This document shows positions 17,767 through 26,519 of a stretch of 43,447 nucleotides of DNA, piece by piece; position 1 is the first letter of the stretch, and every line of letters begins with the position of its first letter. The DNA is from Clostridia bacterium (GTDB taxonomy: Bacteria; Bacillota; Clostridia; Oscillospirales; Acutalibacteraceae): contig JAGBSJ010000018.1 in the NCBI GenBank assembly GCA_017631955.1, positions 1-43,447 of the forward strand, in the 5' to 3' direction. The notes under the pieces were generated by a model. It ran no database searches, was not told where the DNA came from, and saw nothing but the letters and a program-made list of their open reading frames with translations. The translations under genes were made by a program, and so were the position numbers.

Positions 17767-18652
17767 CAGATACAAGCACCCTCCTTACTGTAAGGTCGCC
17801 TTCATTTTCTAAAATTTCTCCTAAGCCCAAAAGGACTTTTTCGGGGGAGTAGACACGATAAATGCCCATAGGGTATTCGCCGTGTAATCGTTTGTAATCA
17901 AGAGCCCCACCGTTATGAAAACGGCGTGCCTGTGGCTCTGAAACCGAAATTTCAGGGTAACTCATAAGTGCAGTTTCAACTGATGTGATTGTGTTTTCAG
18001 TTTTGCTTTCACTTACAAGTTGTTCTAATTTTTCTAATGTTACTGCATTTTCGATGCTAAATCCGTTTGCCTCAGTTCTGCGAAGTTCAGTCATAACTGC
18101 ACCGCAACCAAGGGTATTACCTATGTCGTCGCAAAGTGAACGAATATATGTACCAGCCGAGCAAGTAACATCCATTGAAAACTCTATGCCGTCAAAATCA
18201 TAGATTTCTAACTTTTCGATTGTGATTTTTCGGCTTTCACGCTCGATTTCAATTCCCTTGCGGGCTAAATCATAAAGACGCTCACCGTCTTTTTTTAGAG
18301 CCGAATACATAGGCGGAGTCTGTAAAATTTCGCCTTTGAAATTTTCTGCAACACTTAATAATTGTTCGAGTGTAACATTAACTTCACTTTCACTTAAAAC
18401 TGTGCCTGTAATATCAAGTGTATCAGTAGTGATGCCGAGTTTTACTCTTGCAGAATATGATTTTTTGTGTTCAGGCAACAACTCTATAAAGCGTGTAGCG
18501 TGGCCAAGCATAATAACAAGTACACCGGTAGCCATAGGGTCCAGTGTGCCTGTATGTCCCGCTTTTTTAACACCAAGAAGACGAGATGCTTTTTTTACCG
18601 CCATAAATGATGTCATATCGCGGGGCTTGTCAAGACAAATTATGCCTGTCAT
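17759..18652 (-). CDS. truB: tRNA pseudouridine(55) synthase
   Basis: TruB isomerises U55 in the T-loop of tRNA. The 297-residue protein has the catalytic motif GHTGTLDPMATGVL (catalytic Asp about residue 38), the KSYSARVKLG strand and CSAGTYIRSLCDDIG in the thumb region, followed by a small C-terminal PUA-like domain. It overlaps nrnA by one base at its start and ribF at its end, in the usual nusA-infB-rbfA-truB-ribF order. Confidence 0.96.
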   Translation of the reverse strand: MTGIICLDKPRDMTSFMAVKKASRLLGVKKAGHTGTLDPMATGVLVIMLGHATRFIELLPEHKKSYSARVKLGITTDTLDITGTVLSESEVNVTLEQLLSVAENFKGEILQTPPMYSALKKDGERLYDLARKGIEIERESRKITIEKLEIYDFDGIEFSMDVTCSAGTYIRSLCDDIGNTLGCGAVMTELRRTEANGFSIENAVTLEKLEQLVSESKTENTITSVETALMSYPEISVSEPQARRFHNGGALDYKRLHGEYPMGIYRVYSPEKVLLGLGEILENEGDLTVRRVLVSDE

Positions 18653-19599
18653 TAAAATTCCGCCTTTATAGTTTCAAGTAAAGTTGCTTTAACTTCGTCG
18701 AGTGGGCAGTTGAATTCACAACCAGCCGCCGCATGATGTCCGCCACCGCCGAGTTTACCACACATTTTTGCCGCATCAAATGGCTCAACAGTGCGCATTG
18801 ACACTTTGTAACTGCCGTCGTGACGCTCGCGGATTGTAACACCCACTTTTACACCCTCAATTTTACGGGGGAGTGCGGCAATACCATCACATTCTGTTGA
18901 ACTTGAGCCACTTTCACGGAACATTTCGCGTGTGATTGTCATAATTGCGCATTTACCATCAAAATGGCTTTCAATAGATGAAACTGCCATCTGTTCAAGT
19001 TTAAGATAAGAAAGTGATTTTGTTTCAAACATAAGACGGTTTATATTTACATAATCTGCGCCTTTTTCCATAACATCTGCCGCAATTCTGTGAACAGTTG
19101 GTGTAGTATTTGAAAACATAAAGCAACCTGTGTCAGTTGCAAGACCTGTGTAAACACAACTTGCAATTTCTGGTGTAATTTCAACACCCAATTCACAAAT
19201 TACTTCATAAATCACAACTGCTGCCGCCGCTCTGTCCTCTAAAAGAAGATGCTGGGCATACTCTTTGTTAGTCATGTGGTGGTCAATGCATAAGAATATG
19301 TTGTCACCATATAATTCTTCAAAAGAGTCACCTAAAAGTTTTGTGTCGGCAACATCAACTGCAATTATTTTGTCGTACTGTATCTCTGTGTTGTCAATGC
19401 CATCCCAAAGATATGAATATTTGTGGTGCATAGGGTCAACACAGCGTACATAAGATTTTTTACCCATCAAATCCAGTGTACGCTTTAATGCAAATGCACT
19501 ACCAAGGGTATCACCGTCAGGGTTGCGATGTGAAAGAATAAGATAGTTATCGAATTCTTTTAAGAGAGTTGCACACTCTTTTACATCAATTCTTTTCAT
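18652..19599 (-). CDS. nrnA: DHH/DHHA1 phosphoesterase, NrnA-like oligoribonuclease/pAp phosphatase
   Basis: This 315-residue enzyme has the DHH-family motifs: SHRNPDGDTLGSAFAL (about 23-38), VDVAD, the signature CIDHHMTN (about 110), and TGLATDTGCF. The C-terminal DHHA1 domain ends with GGGGHHAAAG. NrnA degrades nanoRNAs to mononucleotides and removes the 3' phosphate of pAp. Its place between rbfA and truB is common in Firmicutes. It begins 3 nt after rbfA stops. Confidence 0.93.
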   Translation of the reverse strand: MKRIDVKECATLLKEFDNYLILSHRNPDGDTLGSAFALKRTLDLMGKKSYVRCVDPMHHKYSYLWDGIDNTEIQYDKIIAVDVADTKLLGDSFEELYGDNIFLCIDHHMTNKEYAQHLLLEDRAAAAVVIYEVICELGVEITPEIASCVYTGLATDTGCFMFSNTTPTVHRIAADVMEKGADYVNINRLMFETKSLSYLKLEQMAVSSIESHFDGKCAIMTITREMFRESGSSSTECDGIAALPRKIEGVKVGVTIRERHDGSYKVSMRTVEPFDAAKMCGKLGGGGHHAAAGCEFNCPLDEVKATLLETIKAEF

Positions 19600-19602
19600 A
19601 TA

Positions 19603-19959
19603 TTAGTCCTCATCAGTAATAACTGTACTTTCAATCTTTTTAAAGATTTCCATACCATGTTCAACTGAATCATCAGCAATAAATTTAAGTTCGGGAGTTT
19701 TGCGAAGATGAAGTTTGTTGCCAACTTCACGACGAATAAGACCTGTTGCAGATGTAAGTCCTTTAACTGCTTCTTTTGCATCTTCAATACCACTCATAGA
19801 GCTTACATAAATTTTTGCAAAAGAAAGGTCAGAACTTACATCAACACGAACAACTGTAAGAATTTTATCTCTTACTCTTGGGTCTTTTAATTCGCGGATA
19901 ATAGCCACAATTTCACGTTTAATATCTTCTGAAACTCTGCCTGTTCTGTATCCTGCCAT
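19603..19959 (-). CDS. rbfA: Ribosome-binding factor A
   Basis: RbfA binds the 30S subunit and helps 16S rRNA 5'-end maturation. The 118-residue protein has the typical YRTGRVSEDIKREI start, LKDPRVRDKILTVVRVDVSSDL, KIYVS and GLIRREVGNKLHLRKTPEL: the complete single KH-type fold. It follows infB by 9 nt with an AAGGTGA ribosome site inside the end of infB. Confidence 0.96.
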   Translation of the reverse strand: MAGYRTGRVSEDIKREIVAIIRELKDPRVRDKILTVVRVDVSSDLSFAKIYVSSMSGIEDAKEAVKGLTSATGLIRREVGNKLHLRKTPELKFIADDSVEHGMEIFKKIESTVITDED

Positions 19960-19968
19960 AAATTCACC

Positions 19969-22314
19969 TTAATCTCTGTATTCTTCCATAATGAAGGCCT
20001 CAAAAATGTCGCCTTCCTTAACGTCGTTGAATTTGTTAAGACCAATACCGCACTCGTAACCAGAAGCTACTTCCTTAACGTCATCCTTAAATCTCTTAAG
20101 TGATGAAATTGAATCTTCAGCAATAACAATACCGTCTCGAACAACGCGGATTTGTGCATTTCTTGTAACTTTACCGTTTTGAACATAAGAACCAGCAATA
20201 GTACCTGCAGAAGAAAGTTTGAATACGTTACGAACTTCAATACGACCAAGTAATACTTCACGGAATTTAGGTGCAAGCATACCCTTCATAGCGTCTTCAA
20301 TTTCTTCGATACAGTCATAGATGATTCTGTACATTCTCATATCAACGCCGTCACGTTCTGCAATTTCAGTTGCAACTGGGTCAGGACGAACATTGAAGCC
20401 AACGATAATAGCATTTGATGCATTTGCAAGCATAATATCTGATTCGCTTACAGCACCTACGCCGCCGTGGATAACCTTAACTGCAACTTCTTCGTTAGAG
20501 AGTTTTTCAAGATTCTGTTTAACTGCTTCAACTGAACCCTGAACGTCTGCTTTAACGATAATGTTAAGAGTTTTGATTTTACCTGCATTGATTGATGAGA
20601 ACAAGTTATCAAGTGTAACCTTCTGGTATTGATTGAACTGTTCTTCTTTCTTTTCTTGCTTTCTCTTTTCAACGAGTTCACGAGCAAGACGTTCATCAGA
20701 AACGGCATTGAATACGTCACCTGACTGTGGAACTTCGTCAAGACCCATAATTTCAACAGGAACTGATGGACCTGCTTCTTTAATTGAACGATGTTTGTCG
20801 TCAACCATAACACGAACACGACCAACAGCAGTACCTGCAACAACAATGTCGCCTGAATGAAGTGTACCATTCTGAACAAGAAGTGTAGCAACAGGGCCTT
20901 TACCTTTATCAAGACGTGCTTCAATAACAATACCTTTAGCCGCTCTGTTAGGATTTGCTTTAAGTTCACGCATTTCTGCAGTAAGAAGAACATTTTCAAG
21001 AAGTTTGTCAATGTTCATATGTGTTTTTGCAGAAACAGGAACACAGATAATGTCACCGCCCCATTCTTCAGGAACAAGACCATGCTCTGTAAGTTGTTGC
21101 ATAATCTTATCAACAGTTGTGCCTGGTTTATCCATTTTGTTAATTGCAACAATAATGTCAACTTCAGCAGCTTTAGCGTGGTTAATTGCCTCAATTGTCT
21201 GTGGCATAATACCGTCGTCTGCCGCAACAACAAGAATTGCAACGTCAGTAGCTTTAGCACCACGAGCACGCATAGATGTGAAAGCTGCGTGACCAGGTGT
21301 GTCAAGGAATGTGATATACTGACCGTTAAGGTTTACTCTGTAAGCACCGATGTGCTGTGTAATACCACCTGCTTCAGTTGCAGTAACATTTGTATTCTTA
21401 ATAGCGTCAAGAAGTGATGTCTTACCATGGTCAACGTGACCCATAACAACTACAACAGGGTCGCGAGTAACAAGGTTTTCTTCATCGTCTTCTGAGTCGT
21501 CAATAATTCTTTCTTCGATTGTTACCACAACTTCACGGCTAACCTTTGCACCAAGTTCAGTTGCAACGATTTCTGCTGTGTCGTAGTCAATAACTTCATT
21601 AACAGTAGCCATCATACCGAGTGCGAAAAGCTTTTTGATAACTTCTGCAGCAGTCATTTTAAGACGAGATGCAAGTTCACCAACTGTGATTTCGTCACCA
21701 ACTGTGATTACAGGTGGTTTCTTAGCACGTTCTGCTGCAATTCTCTTAAGACGCTCTGCTTCAGTTTCTTTCTTGCCACTTCTCATACCTTGTTTGCGGT
21801 ATTGTTGGCTCTTTTGTTTAAGCTTCTGCTTTTTCACCATGTTGTCACTGTTGTGAGTGTTTGCAGGAGCAATATTTTCATATTTTTCGTTGTATTTTTC
21901 TGCATCGAAAGAGTTTGCTCTTGTGTCAATGTGGCGCATTTCACCTTTTGTACGTGCCTGCATTGGTTTATTCTGGTCTTTCTCTTTCTTTTTCTGTTGT
22001 GGCTGAGCAGGTTGCTGTGCAGGAGCACTCTTTTCTGCCTTTTTATTTTCAACAGGTTTTGACTCTTTCTTTTCTTCTTTCTTTTCTGCCTTCTTTGGCT
22101 TTTCTTGTGGAACAGCCGCAAAGTATTCGTCAAAACTCTTTACAGAATTTTCTTTTGTGATTAAATCAAAAATAAAATCAAGTTCTTTTTCATCAAGAGC
22201 AGTCTGAGATTTTTTCTCGCCCTCGAAATATTTTGAAAGATTTTCTATAACAAACTTGCTCTGAATATTAAAATCTTTTGCAAGTTCGTGAATCTTATAT
22301 TTTTTAATCGCCAT
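19969..22314 (-). CDS. infB: Translation initiation factor IF-2
   Basis: IF-2 is the GTPase that places initiator tRNA on the ribosome. The 781-residue form from ATG 22314 is preferred: GGGAGG lies 8 nt before it but only 2 nt before ATG 22320. N-terminal [16 protein letters not shown] is the IF2_N domain. A Lys/Glu/Gln-rich linker follows (about 75-180), then a second IF2_N-like unit (about 205-260). The G domain has GHVDHGKTS (G292 onward), [10 protein letters not shown] and NKMD, and C-terminal domains II-IV end the protein. It overlaps the end of the ylxQ gene. Confidence 0.97.
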   Translation of the reverse strand: MAIKKYKIHELAKDFNIQSKFVIENLSKYFEGEKKSQTALDEKELDFIFDLITKENSVKSFDEYFAAVPQEKPKKAEKKEEKKESKPVENKKAEKSAPAQQPAQPQQKKKEKDQNKPMQARTKGEMRHIDTRANSFDAEKYNEKYENIAPANTHNSDNMVKKQKLKQKSQQYRKQGMRSGKKETEAERLKRIAAERAKKPPVITVGDEITVGELASRLKMTAAEVIKKLFALGMMATVNEVIDYDTAEIVATELGAKVSREVVVTIEERIIDDSEDDEENLVTRDPVVVVMGHVDHGKTSLLDAIKNTNVTATEAGGITQHIGAYRVNLNGQYITFLDTPGHAAFTSMRARGAKATDVAILVVAADDGIMPQTIEAINHAKAAEVDIIVAINKMDKPGTTVDKIMQQLTEHGLVPEEWGGDIICVPVSAKTHMNIDKLLENVLLTAEMRELKANPNRAAKGIVIEARLDKGKGPVATLLVQNGTLHSGDIVVAGTAVGRVRVMVDDKHRSIKEAGPSVPVEIMGLDEVPQSGDVFNAVSDERLARELVEKRKQEKKEEQFNQYQKVTLDNLFSSINAGKIKTLNIIVKADVQGSVEAVKQNLEKLSNEEVAVKVIHGGVGAVSESDIMLANASNAIIVGFNVRPDPVATEIAERDGVDMRMYRIIYDCIEEIEDAMKGMLAPKFREVLLGRIEVRNVFKLSSAGTIAGSYVQNGKVTRNAQIRVVRDGIVIAEDSISSLKRFKDDVKEVASGYECGIGLNKFNDVKEGDIFEAFIMEEYRD

Positions 22315-22633
22315 ATTCATAACCTCCCGTTACAATACTGTATAACTTGTTTGCAAAGCCCTCATCGTCAATTGAAATAACGCCTGCTTTTTTGCCGATT
22401 GCAAGACCTAATTCGCTCATTGTGAATGGCGCATCAACATATTTTATGTTTCGGTTGTTGAAACTGCATTCATCTGCGATTTCTTTTTTTAATCGGTCAG
22501 ATGCATCCTGACAGGTGAGTGCAAGAAAAGATTTGCCTTGTTTTATTGATGTGATTGCCGCATCGTGACCAATGGCAATTTTGTTAGCACGACGGCAAAG
22601 ACCTAAAAGACCGTTAAGATTGTTGTTTATCAT
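22304..22633 (-). CDS. YlxQ-like ribosomal L7Ae/L30e-family protein
   Basis: This 109-residue RNA-binding protein of the L7Ae/L30e/S12e family begins [20 protein letters not shown] and has [20 protein letters not shown]. It probably binds kink-turn or related RNA. ATG 22633 gives the family-typical start; the frame extends further upstream into ylxR. It overlaps ylxR at the 5' end and infB at the 3' end, which is the conserved nusA-ylxR-ylxQ-infB arrangement. Confidence 0.88.
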   Translation of the reverse strand: MINNNLNGLLGLCRRANKIAIGHDAAITSIKQGKSFLALTCQDASDRLKKEIADECSFNNRNIKYVDAPFTMSELGLAIGKKAGVISIDDEGFANKLYSIVTGGYEYGD

Positions 22634-22895
22634 CTTTACCGATTTGCGCCTCCATCTGTTCATAAATCTCGTCAGGAATTGTCATTTCAAAAGTTCTGTC
22701 AATTCTTCTGGATTTGCGGGCTTTTTTTAAGCATTCGGCATTGTTACAGATATAAGCCCCTCTACCTGATGCTTTACCAGTAAGGTCAAGTAAGATTTCA
22801 CTTTCAGGAGTTTTAACAACTCTTACAAGTTCTTTTTTCGGTTTTTGTTCACCGCAACCTGTGCATTTTCGCATAGGGATTTTTTTCTGTTTCAC
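22614..22895 (-). CDS. YlxR (DUF448) family RNA-binding protein
   Basis: This 93-residue protein has MRKCTGCGEQKPKKELVRVV, GRGAYIC and CLKKARKSRRIDRTF, all DUF448 hallmarks. The CxxC pair of the first motif and the basic surface suggest nucleic-acid binding; a nucleoid or RNase P-related role has been proposed for homologues. A GTG start at 22895 is supported by the upstream AAGGGG. It lies between nusA and the L7Ae-like gene. Confidence 0.9.
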   Translation of the reverse strand: MKQKKIPMRKCTGCGEQKPKKELVRVVKTPESEILLDLTGKASGRGAYICNNAECLKKARKSRRIDRTFEMTIPDEIYEQMEAQIGKDDKQQS

Positions 22896-22928
22896 GCCGT
22901 ACGCCCCTTTCTGTTAAAAAGTTAAATA

Positions 22929-23978
22929 TTAGCCCTCATAAAAACCGCTTTCAGGTTTAATGTCAATGTTCCAGCCAGTAAGCTTTGCAGCAAGTTTAGC
23001 ATTAAGACCTTTGTTGCCGATTGCAAGAGATAACTGATGGTCAGGAACTGTTGCCTGACATTTTTTCTCATCTGCATTGAGAATCTCAACACTAAGTACA
23101 TTAGCAGGAGCAAGTGATGCAGCAACAAATTCTGCAGGGTCATCACTGTATTTTACAATGTCAATCTTTTCGCCACCAAGAACTTCAACAATGTTGTTCA
23201 CACGAGCACCGCGCTGACCGATACAAGCGCCGATTGGGTCAACATTTTCGTCAGAACTGCTAACAGCCATCTTTGTTCTAACACCTGCTTCACGTGAAAT
23301 TGAGTGGATTGTAACAATACCATCATAAATTTCAGGAACTTCCTGTTCAAAAAGACGTTTAACAAGACCTTTGTGAGTTCTTGAAATCATAACTCTTGGT
23401 CCGCGTTCTGTGTCTTTTACTTCGCTGATGTAAACTTTAACAAGTTCACCCTCTGTGAATGTTTCGCCAGGTACTTGTTCGCCCTTTGGAAGAACTGCAG
23501 TACCTTTACCGATTTCAAGAGTAACATTACCTGTAATAGGGTCGATTCTGCTTACTTTTGCAGAAACAAGGTCCTGAGTTTTTGACTGGAAGTCACGGAT
23601 TACCTGACCACGTTCTGCATCTTTAATACCCTGACGAATAACATGCTTTGCAGTTTGAGCAGCAATACGACCAAATTTCATTGTGTCAAGGTCGATTTCA
23701 AGTGTTTCGCCTGCTTTTGCATCTGCACGATATTCCTGAGCATCAATAACAAGAATATCTGTGTCCCAGTCTGTGATTTCATCAACAATGTTAAGGTGAA
23801 TATAAACTCTCATTGTCTGTGCTTCTGGGTCAATATCACAAGCAACTACATCTTTGTTGTTGTAATCTCTTCTTACTGCTTTAACAATTGCTTCGCTGAT
23901 TTTGTCATAAAGGTAATCTGCCTGAATACCTTTTTCTTTTTCCATTAAAGCAACTGCTTCAAAAAATTCCTTATTCAT
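22929..23978 (-). CDS. nusA: Transcription termination/antitermination protein NusA
   Basis: This 349-residue protein binds RNA polymerase and controls pausing and termination. It has the N-terminal polymerase-binding domain (NKEFFEAVALMEKEKGI), an S1 domain (about 135-200, GELVKVYISEVKDTERGPRVMISRTHKGLVK) and tandem KH domains (VDPIGACIGQRGARVNNIVEVLGGEKIDIV; LAIGKKGLNAKLAAKLTGW-like). The C-terminal acidic repeats of proteobacterial NusA are absent, as usual in Firmicutes. AGGAGG precedes the ATG. Confidence 0.97.
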   Translation of the reverse strand: MNKEFFEAVALMEKEKGIQADYLYDKISEAIVKAVRRDYNNKDVVACDIDPEAQTMRVYIHLNIVDEITDWDTDILVIDAQEYRADAKAGETLEIDLDTMKFGRIAAQTAKHVIRQGIKDAERGQVIRDFQSKTQDLVSAKVSRIDPITGNVTLEIGKGTAVLPKGEQVPGETFTEGELVKVYISEVKDTERGPRVMISRTHKGLVKRLFEQEVPEIYDGIVTIHSISREAGVRTKMAVSSSDENVDPIGACIGQRGARVNNIVEVLGGEKIDIVKYSDDPAEFVAASLAPANVLSVEILNADEKKCQATVPDHQLSLAIGNKGLNAKLAAKLTGWNIDIKPESGFYEG

Positions 23979-24005
23979 TTTCTATAAAACCTCCTAGTTT
24001 TTGGA

Positions 24006-24485
24006 TTAATCAATGTTTCCGATTCCATCGAAATCATCTGCTTTAATCCAAGATGCTTCTTTCTTTAATATATTCATTTCAGTTTCTTCATCAATAGCGA
24101 TTGTAACACTATCATTATCATAGTCAATAAGAATACCTTTGTATTCTCGCTTGCCTTCAAAAGCTTTGATAAGTCGAACCTGAATTTTTTCACCTAAGTA
24201 ACAATCGAAGTGAAAATCCCTGCAAAGCTCACGCTCAATACCGGGGGACTGCACCTGAAGATTATATGCTTGTTCAATTGGGTCTGCTTCATCTAACGGA
24301 CCGTCAATAGCGTGGTGCATATTAACACAGTCGTCAATTCCTACACCGTCTTCTTTGTCAATTGTAATGCGAAGATACCAACGAGCACCTTCTTTAACGA
24401 ATTTAACGTCCCAAAGAATAAGACCTAATTCGTCTGCTATTGGCTTGGCAATATCCCAAACCACTGAGGCAGTGTTCTTTTTCAT
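24006..24485 (-). CDS. rimP: Ribosome maturation factor RimP
   Basis: RimP assists assembly of the 30S central domain. The 159-residue protein shows the conserved ADELGLILWDVKFVKEGARW, LRITIDKEDGVGIDDC and VQSPGIERELCRDFHF segments, with the usual C-terminal Sm-like domain. It is the first gene of the long rimP-ribF operon and is preceded by a promoter and a hairpin leader. Confidence 0.95.
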   Translation of the reverse strand: MKKNTASVVWDIAKPIADELGLILWDVKFVKEGARWYLRITIDKEDGVGIDDCVNMHHAIDGPLDEADPIEQAYNLQVQSPGIERELCRDFHFDCYLGEKIQVRLIKAFEGKREYKGILIDYDNDSVTIAIDEETEMNILKKEASWIKADDFDGIGNID

Positions 24486-24499
24486 GAAAACCTCCTAAT

Positions 24500-24535
24500 A
24501 AACTCAAGAGAGCGGGTCGCCCCACTCTCTGTCAA
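24500..24535 (-). promoter_or_regulatory. Hairpin in the rimP 5' leader
   Basis: The minus-strand leader between the promoter and rimP holds AGAGAG-GGGG...CCC-CTCTCT, a GC-rich hairpin with inner mismatches, about 30 nt before the start. Hairpin leaders upstream of rimP (rimP-leader motif) are known in Clostridia. The match to that motif is by position and shape only. Confidence 0.5.
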
Positions 24536-24558
24536 TACGGATATTCTTACCATAACGA

Positions 24559-24587
24559 ATAATACCATATTATTTTTCAAAAATCAA
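24559..24587 (-). promoter_or_regulatory. Sigma-A promoter of the rimP-nusA-infB-ribF operon
   Basis: On the minus strand TTGATT (24587-24582), 17-nt spacer and TATTAT (24564-24559). Confidence 0.75.
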
Positions 24588-24629
24588 TACTTTTTGCAAA
24601 ATTTATATACTATATTAATATAAGATGTT

Positions 24630-24815
24630 TCACAAATCATCTGCATCCTGCACGGGCACATCAAATCCGTCAGGGTTGCCTGTGTAACTTCCGTTGGTGT
24701 CGAATTGACCGTCAGGGTTGTACGGTCCCCATATTTCCGAGATTTCTTCACTTAATTTTTCAATTTTTTTGCGTGTTTTTGCCATTTTTTCATCCTTGTT
24801 TTTTCTGAAAAACAT
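24630..24815 (-). CDS. Small acidic-tailed protein of unknown function
   Basis: The start at 24815 is chosen because AAAGGAGGTG lies 7 nt upstream; a longer frame to 24905 would run through the divergent promoter. The 61-residue product has a basic N-terminus (MFFRKNKDEKMAKTRKK), a short helix (IEKLSEEISEIWG) and an acidic, Gly/Asn-rich tail (NPDGFDVPVQDADDL). No family is recognised and no signal peptide is present. It is divergent from the surface-protein gene at 24978. Confidence 0.6.
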   Translation of the reverse strand: MFFRKNKDEKMAKTRKKIEKLSEEISEIWGPYNPDGQFDTNGSYTGNPDGFDVPVQDADDL

Positions 24816-24893
24816 TTTTTGCACCTCCTTTGAGTTATTTTTCCCCGATATCTTCATAAAATAAAAAGAAAAGAAAAATATTAAAGAAAAATG

Positions 24894-24922
24894 TTGACTT
24901 TTCATTTGGATTTGGTTATAAT
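24894..24922 (+). promoter_or_regulatory. Consensus sigma-A promoter of the surface-protein gene
   Basis: TTGACT (24894-24899), 17-nt spacer, TATAAT (24917-24922). The start point would be near 24929. Confidence 0.85.
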
Positions 24923-24977
24923 GAACAAGAATAGAGGTGTAATACCCGAATTTTCACGCGAAAGGATAATGATTATT

Positions 24978-25703
24978 ATGAAAAAGACTATTTCAATAAT
25001 TGTTGCATTAGCAATGGTATTCGTTATGAGTTTCTCAGCTTTTGCAACAACTGGTGATGACGCTGATGTTATAGTGCCAATCCCAGGTGGCGTTGATGAG
25101 AATGGAAAACCACTTGACCCAGTAGAACTTGGTAAGTATTATGCTGAAAAGTTTGATGCAAATGGTCCAACACAAGAATTTGCTACTGAAATTATGGAAG
25201 ATTATCTTGAAAGTCGTATGGCAGACCCAGAGGCAACATTTAATTCATTTGTAGAAAATTCAAATAACCCTATGGCAGCATATGCATTCTTAACAACTAT
25301 AGAGGAACTTTTCAAGCAAGTTGACCCTAATATTGATATTCCAGTTAATCCCCCATCAACCGAATTGCCTGAAACACCGGAATTGCCTGAAACACCGGAA
25401 TTACCTGAGTTGCCTGGTGACGGTGCAACAGATGGAGTTGGCGACTTCCTTAACACAATTCTTGGCATTCTCGGTTCAATCGGTGATATGATTTTCGGCG
25501 GCGGTAGTGACACTCCATCAGACGACCCAGCAGGCGACAACAATGGCGACGATGCATGGGGCGACGAAGACGCTGAAGGTGGCGACGATGACGGTTTAGT
25601 TCCTGACACAGGCGATACAACTGTTCTCTCAGTTGCAGCAGTAGCACTTGTAGCAGGTGCAGCACTTGTTCTTACAAGAAAAAAGAGCGAAGACGCTGAA
25701 TAA
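24978..25703 (+). CDS. Secreted, probably sortase-anchored surface protein
   Basis: ATG 24978 is chosen; the longer frame begins inside the promoter. The 241-residue product has a signal peptide (KKTISIIVALAMVFVMSFSAFA), a helical domain (about 40-110), a Pro-rich stretch with tandem PELPET units (about 118-138; DNA repeats of 18 bp at about 25368-25403), a hydrophobic Gly-rich region and an Asp/Gly-rich acidic region (about 170-205). The tail VPDTGD, a hydrophobic helix and RKKSEDAE form an LPXTG-like sorting signal of the type used by gut Firmicutes. It is likely linked to the wall. The function is unknown. Confidence 0.82.
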   Translation: MKKTISIIVALAMVFVMSFSAFATTGDDADVIVPIPGGVDENGKPLDPVELGKYYAEKFDANGPTQEFATEIMEDYLESRMADPEATFNSFVENSNNPMAAYAFLTTIEELFKQVDPNIDIPVNPPSTELPETPELPETPELPELPGDGATDGVGDFLNTILGILGSIGDMIFGGGSDTPSDDPAGDNNGDDAWGDEDAEGGDDDGLVPDTGDTTVLSVAAVALVAGAALVLTRKKSEDAE

Positions 25704-25733
25704 GTCTTTTACATAATTTCATAATTGATATTT

Positions 25734-25770
25734 AGACGGGAATCTTAAAGGTTTCCGTCTTTTTTATTTT
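25734..25770 (+). terminator. Rho-independent terminator after the surface-protein gene
   Basis: AGACGGGAA (25734-25742) pairs with TTTCCGTCT (25752-25760, one G-T pair) and is followed by a T run. It isolates the SOS cassette from upstream transcription. Confidence 0.85.
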
Positions 25771-25774
25771 CTTC

Positions 25775-25803
25775 TTGACAAATCTAAAATATGTTGCTAC
25801 AAT
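25775..25803 (+). promoter_or_regulatory. Near-perfect sigma-A promoter of the SOS lysis cassette
   Basis: TTGACA (25775-25780), 17-nt spacer, TACAAT (25798-25803). Transcription would start near 25810, a few bases before the LexA palindrome, so bound LexA would repress it. Confidence 0.9.
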
Positions 25804-25812
25804 AATAATTGC

Positions 25813-25830
25813 ACCGAACAAATGTTCGGT
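25813..25830 (+). promoter_or_regulatory. Perfect LexA (SOS) box
   Basis: ACCGAACA-AA-TGTTCGGT is a perfect 8-bp inverted repeat and matches the Bacillus LexA/DinR consensus CGAACRNRYGTTYG at every position. It lies at about +3 to +20 of the promoter. Confidence 0.92.
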
Positions 25831-25831
25831 A

Positions 25832-25870
25832 AAAAGAACGCGTTGAAAGTCAATAGCGTTCTTTTATTTT
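25832..25870 (+). terminator. Terminator-like hairpin in the 5' leader of the SOS cassette
   Basis: AAAAGAACGC (25832-25841) pairs perfectly with GCGTTCTTTT (25856-25865) around a 14-nt loop and is followed by ATTTTT. It lies between the SOS promoter and the first gene, so it may act as an attenuator or a second checkpoint. Confidence 0.65.
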
Positions 25871-25890
25871 TCATGAAAGGGGAGTTTGAT

Positions 25891-26304
25891 TTGTTACAAG
25901 ATGTAAAAATAACTGAAATGTCAAAAGAAGAATATTTTTATTTAACTGAAAATCTTGAACTTGTTAATGAAGAAACAATTCAAAAAGGAGTAAGTTATCT
26001 TATTTACAATAAGAAGAAAAAGTTGCTTGATGTAGTGGTGAAAGTTATGCAGAATGAGTTGACGAAAGAAGAACGACAATTAGCAACAGATTATTGGTGC
26101 GGTGCATATTCATTAGGGGAGATTTCTGCACGAAATAATATGACTCGTTCAGTTGTTTACAGACGGCTTGAAAACATAAAGAAAAAACTTGAAATCTCGC
26201 TTAAATATGTGCTCATGTATGATTCAAGCGTTCTGCCACATTCAACAAGCGAACTTATATCATTTGTTAAGGAGAATCAAGTTGAGCAGAGAAATGTCCA
26301 TTAA
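25891..26304 (+). CDS. Phage-type sigma-region-4-like transcription regulator
   Basis: A TTG at 25891 is preferred because AAGGGGAG lies just upstream; the frame's first ATG (25822) is inside the LexA box. The 137-residue protein has an N-terminal helical part (about 1-45). Its C-terminal half contains LTKEERQLATDYWCGAYSL, then EISARNNMTRSVVYRRLENI: a helix-turn-helix like sigma-70 region 4 and phage late-gene regulators (ArpU/RinA type). It is the first gene of the SOS cassette, so it may activate a late promoter within or outside this cassette. The family assignment rests on the HTH pattern only. It overlaps the next start by 23 nt. Confidence 0.7.
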   Translation: MLQDVKITEMSKEEYFYLTENLELVNEETIQKGVSYLIYNKKKKLLDVVVKVMQNELTKEERQLATDYWCGAYSLGEISARNNMTRSVVYRRLENIKKKLEISLKYVLMYDSSVLPHSTSELISFVKENQVEQRNVH

Positions 26305-26518
26305 AGAACTTGGGAACGAATACGAAAAACACGCTTCATTGCAACAATATTTCATTGACAAATGTAAAGAACAAATCAAAGAAGCAAAACAGTCGGGGGA
26401 TATGGATGCAGTTCGCGAACTTCAATCTGATTTATACAAATTCCGTGAAATCAGAAAAGAGTTACTTGAAACGGCATCTCAATTAAAAAACTATTATAAA
26501 TATAAAGGAGAAAATTAA
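26282..26518 (+). CDS. Small coiled-coil protein of the SOS cassette
   Basis: A TTG start at 26282 is chosen because AAGGAG (26269-26274) lies 7 nt before it; ATG 26294 would be 19 nt away. The 78-residue product is rich in Lys, Glu and Gln and mostly helical, with heptad-like spacing (LQSDLYKFREIRKELLETAS). It resembles the solitary SOS-box protein at 5431 over most of its length (MSIKELGNEY against MTLYELGEQY). It lies between the regulator and the tail-fibre gene and stops 2 nt before the latter. The function is unknown; a chaperone or adaptor role for the neighbouring fibre is only a guess. Confidence 0.72.
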   Translation: MSREMSIKELGNEYEKHASLQQYFIDKCKEQIKEAKQSGDMDAVRELQSDLYKFREIRKELLETASQLKNYYKYKGEN

Positions 26519-26519
26519 T

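Noticed and set aside
20857-21417. 186-codon open frame on the plus strand opposite infB
   Set aside because: It is antisense to conserved IF-2 sequence; the Cys/Asn/Phe-rich translation is a codon-shadow product.
24891-24977. Upstream extension of the VPDTG surface protein
   Set aside because: The extension overlaps a consensus promoter and would place residues before a typical KK-hydrophobic signal peptide.
25368-25403. Short CRISPR-like tandem repeat
   Set aside because: The 18-bp units are in-frame Pro-Glu-Leu coding repeats of the surface protein with no spacers.
25822-25890. ATG-initiated upstream extension of the SOS regulator
   Set aside because: The ATG lies inside the LexA palindrome and lacks a ribosome site; the TTG at 25891 has AAGGGGAG at correct distance.
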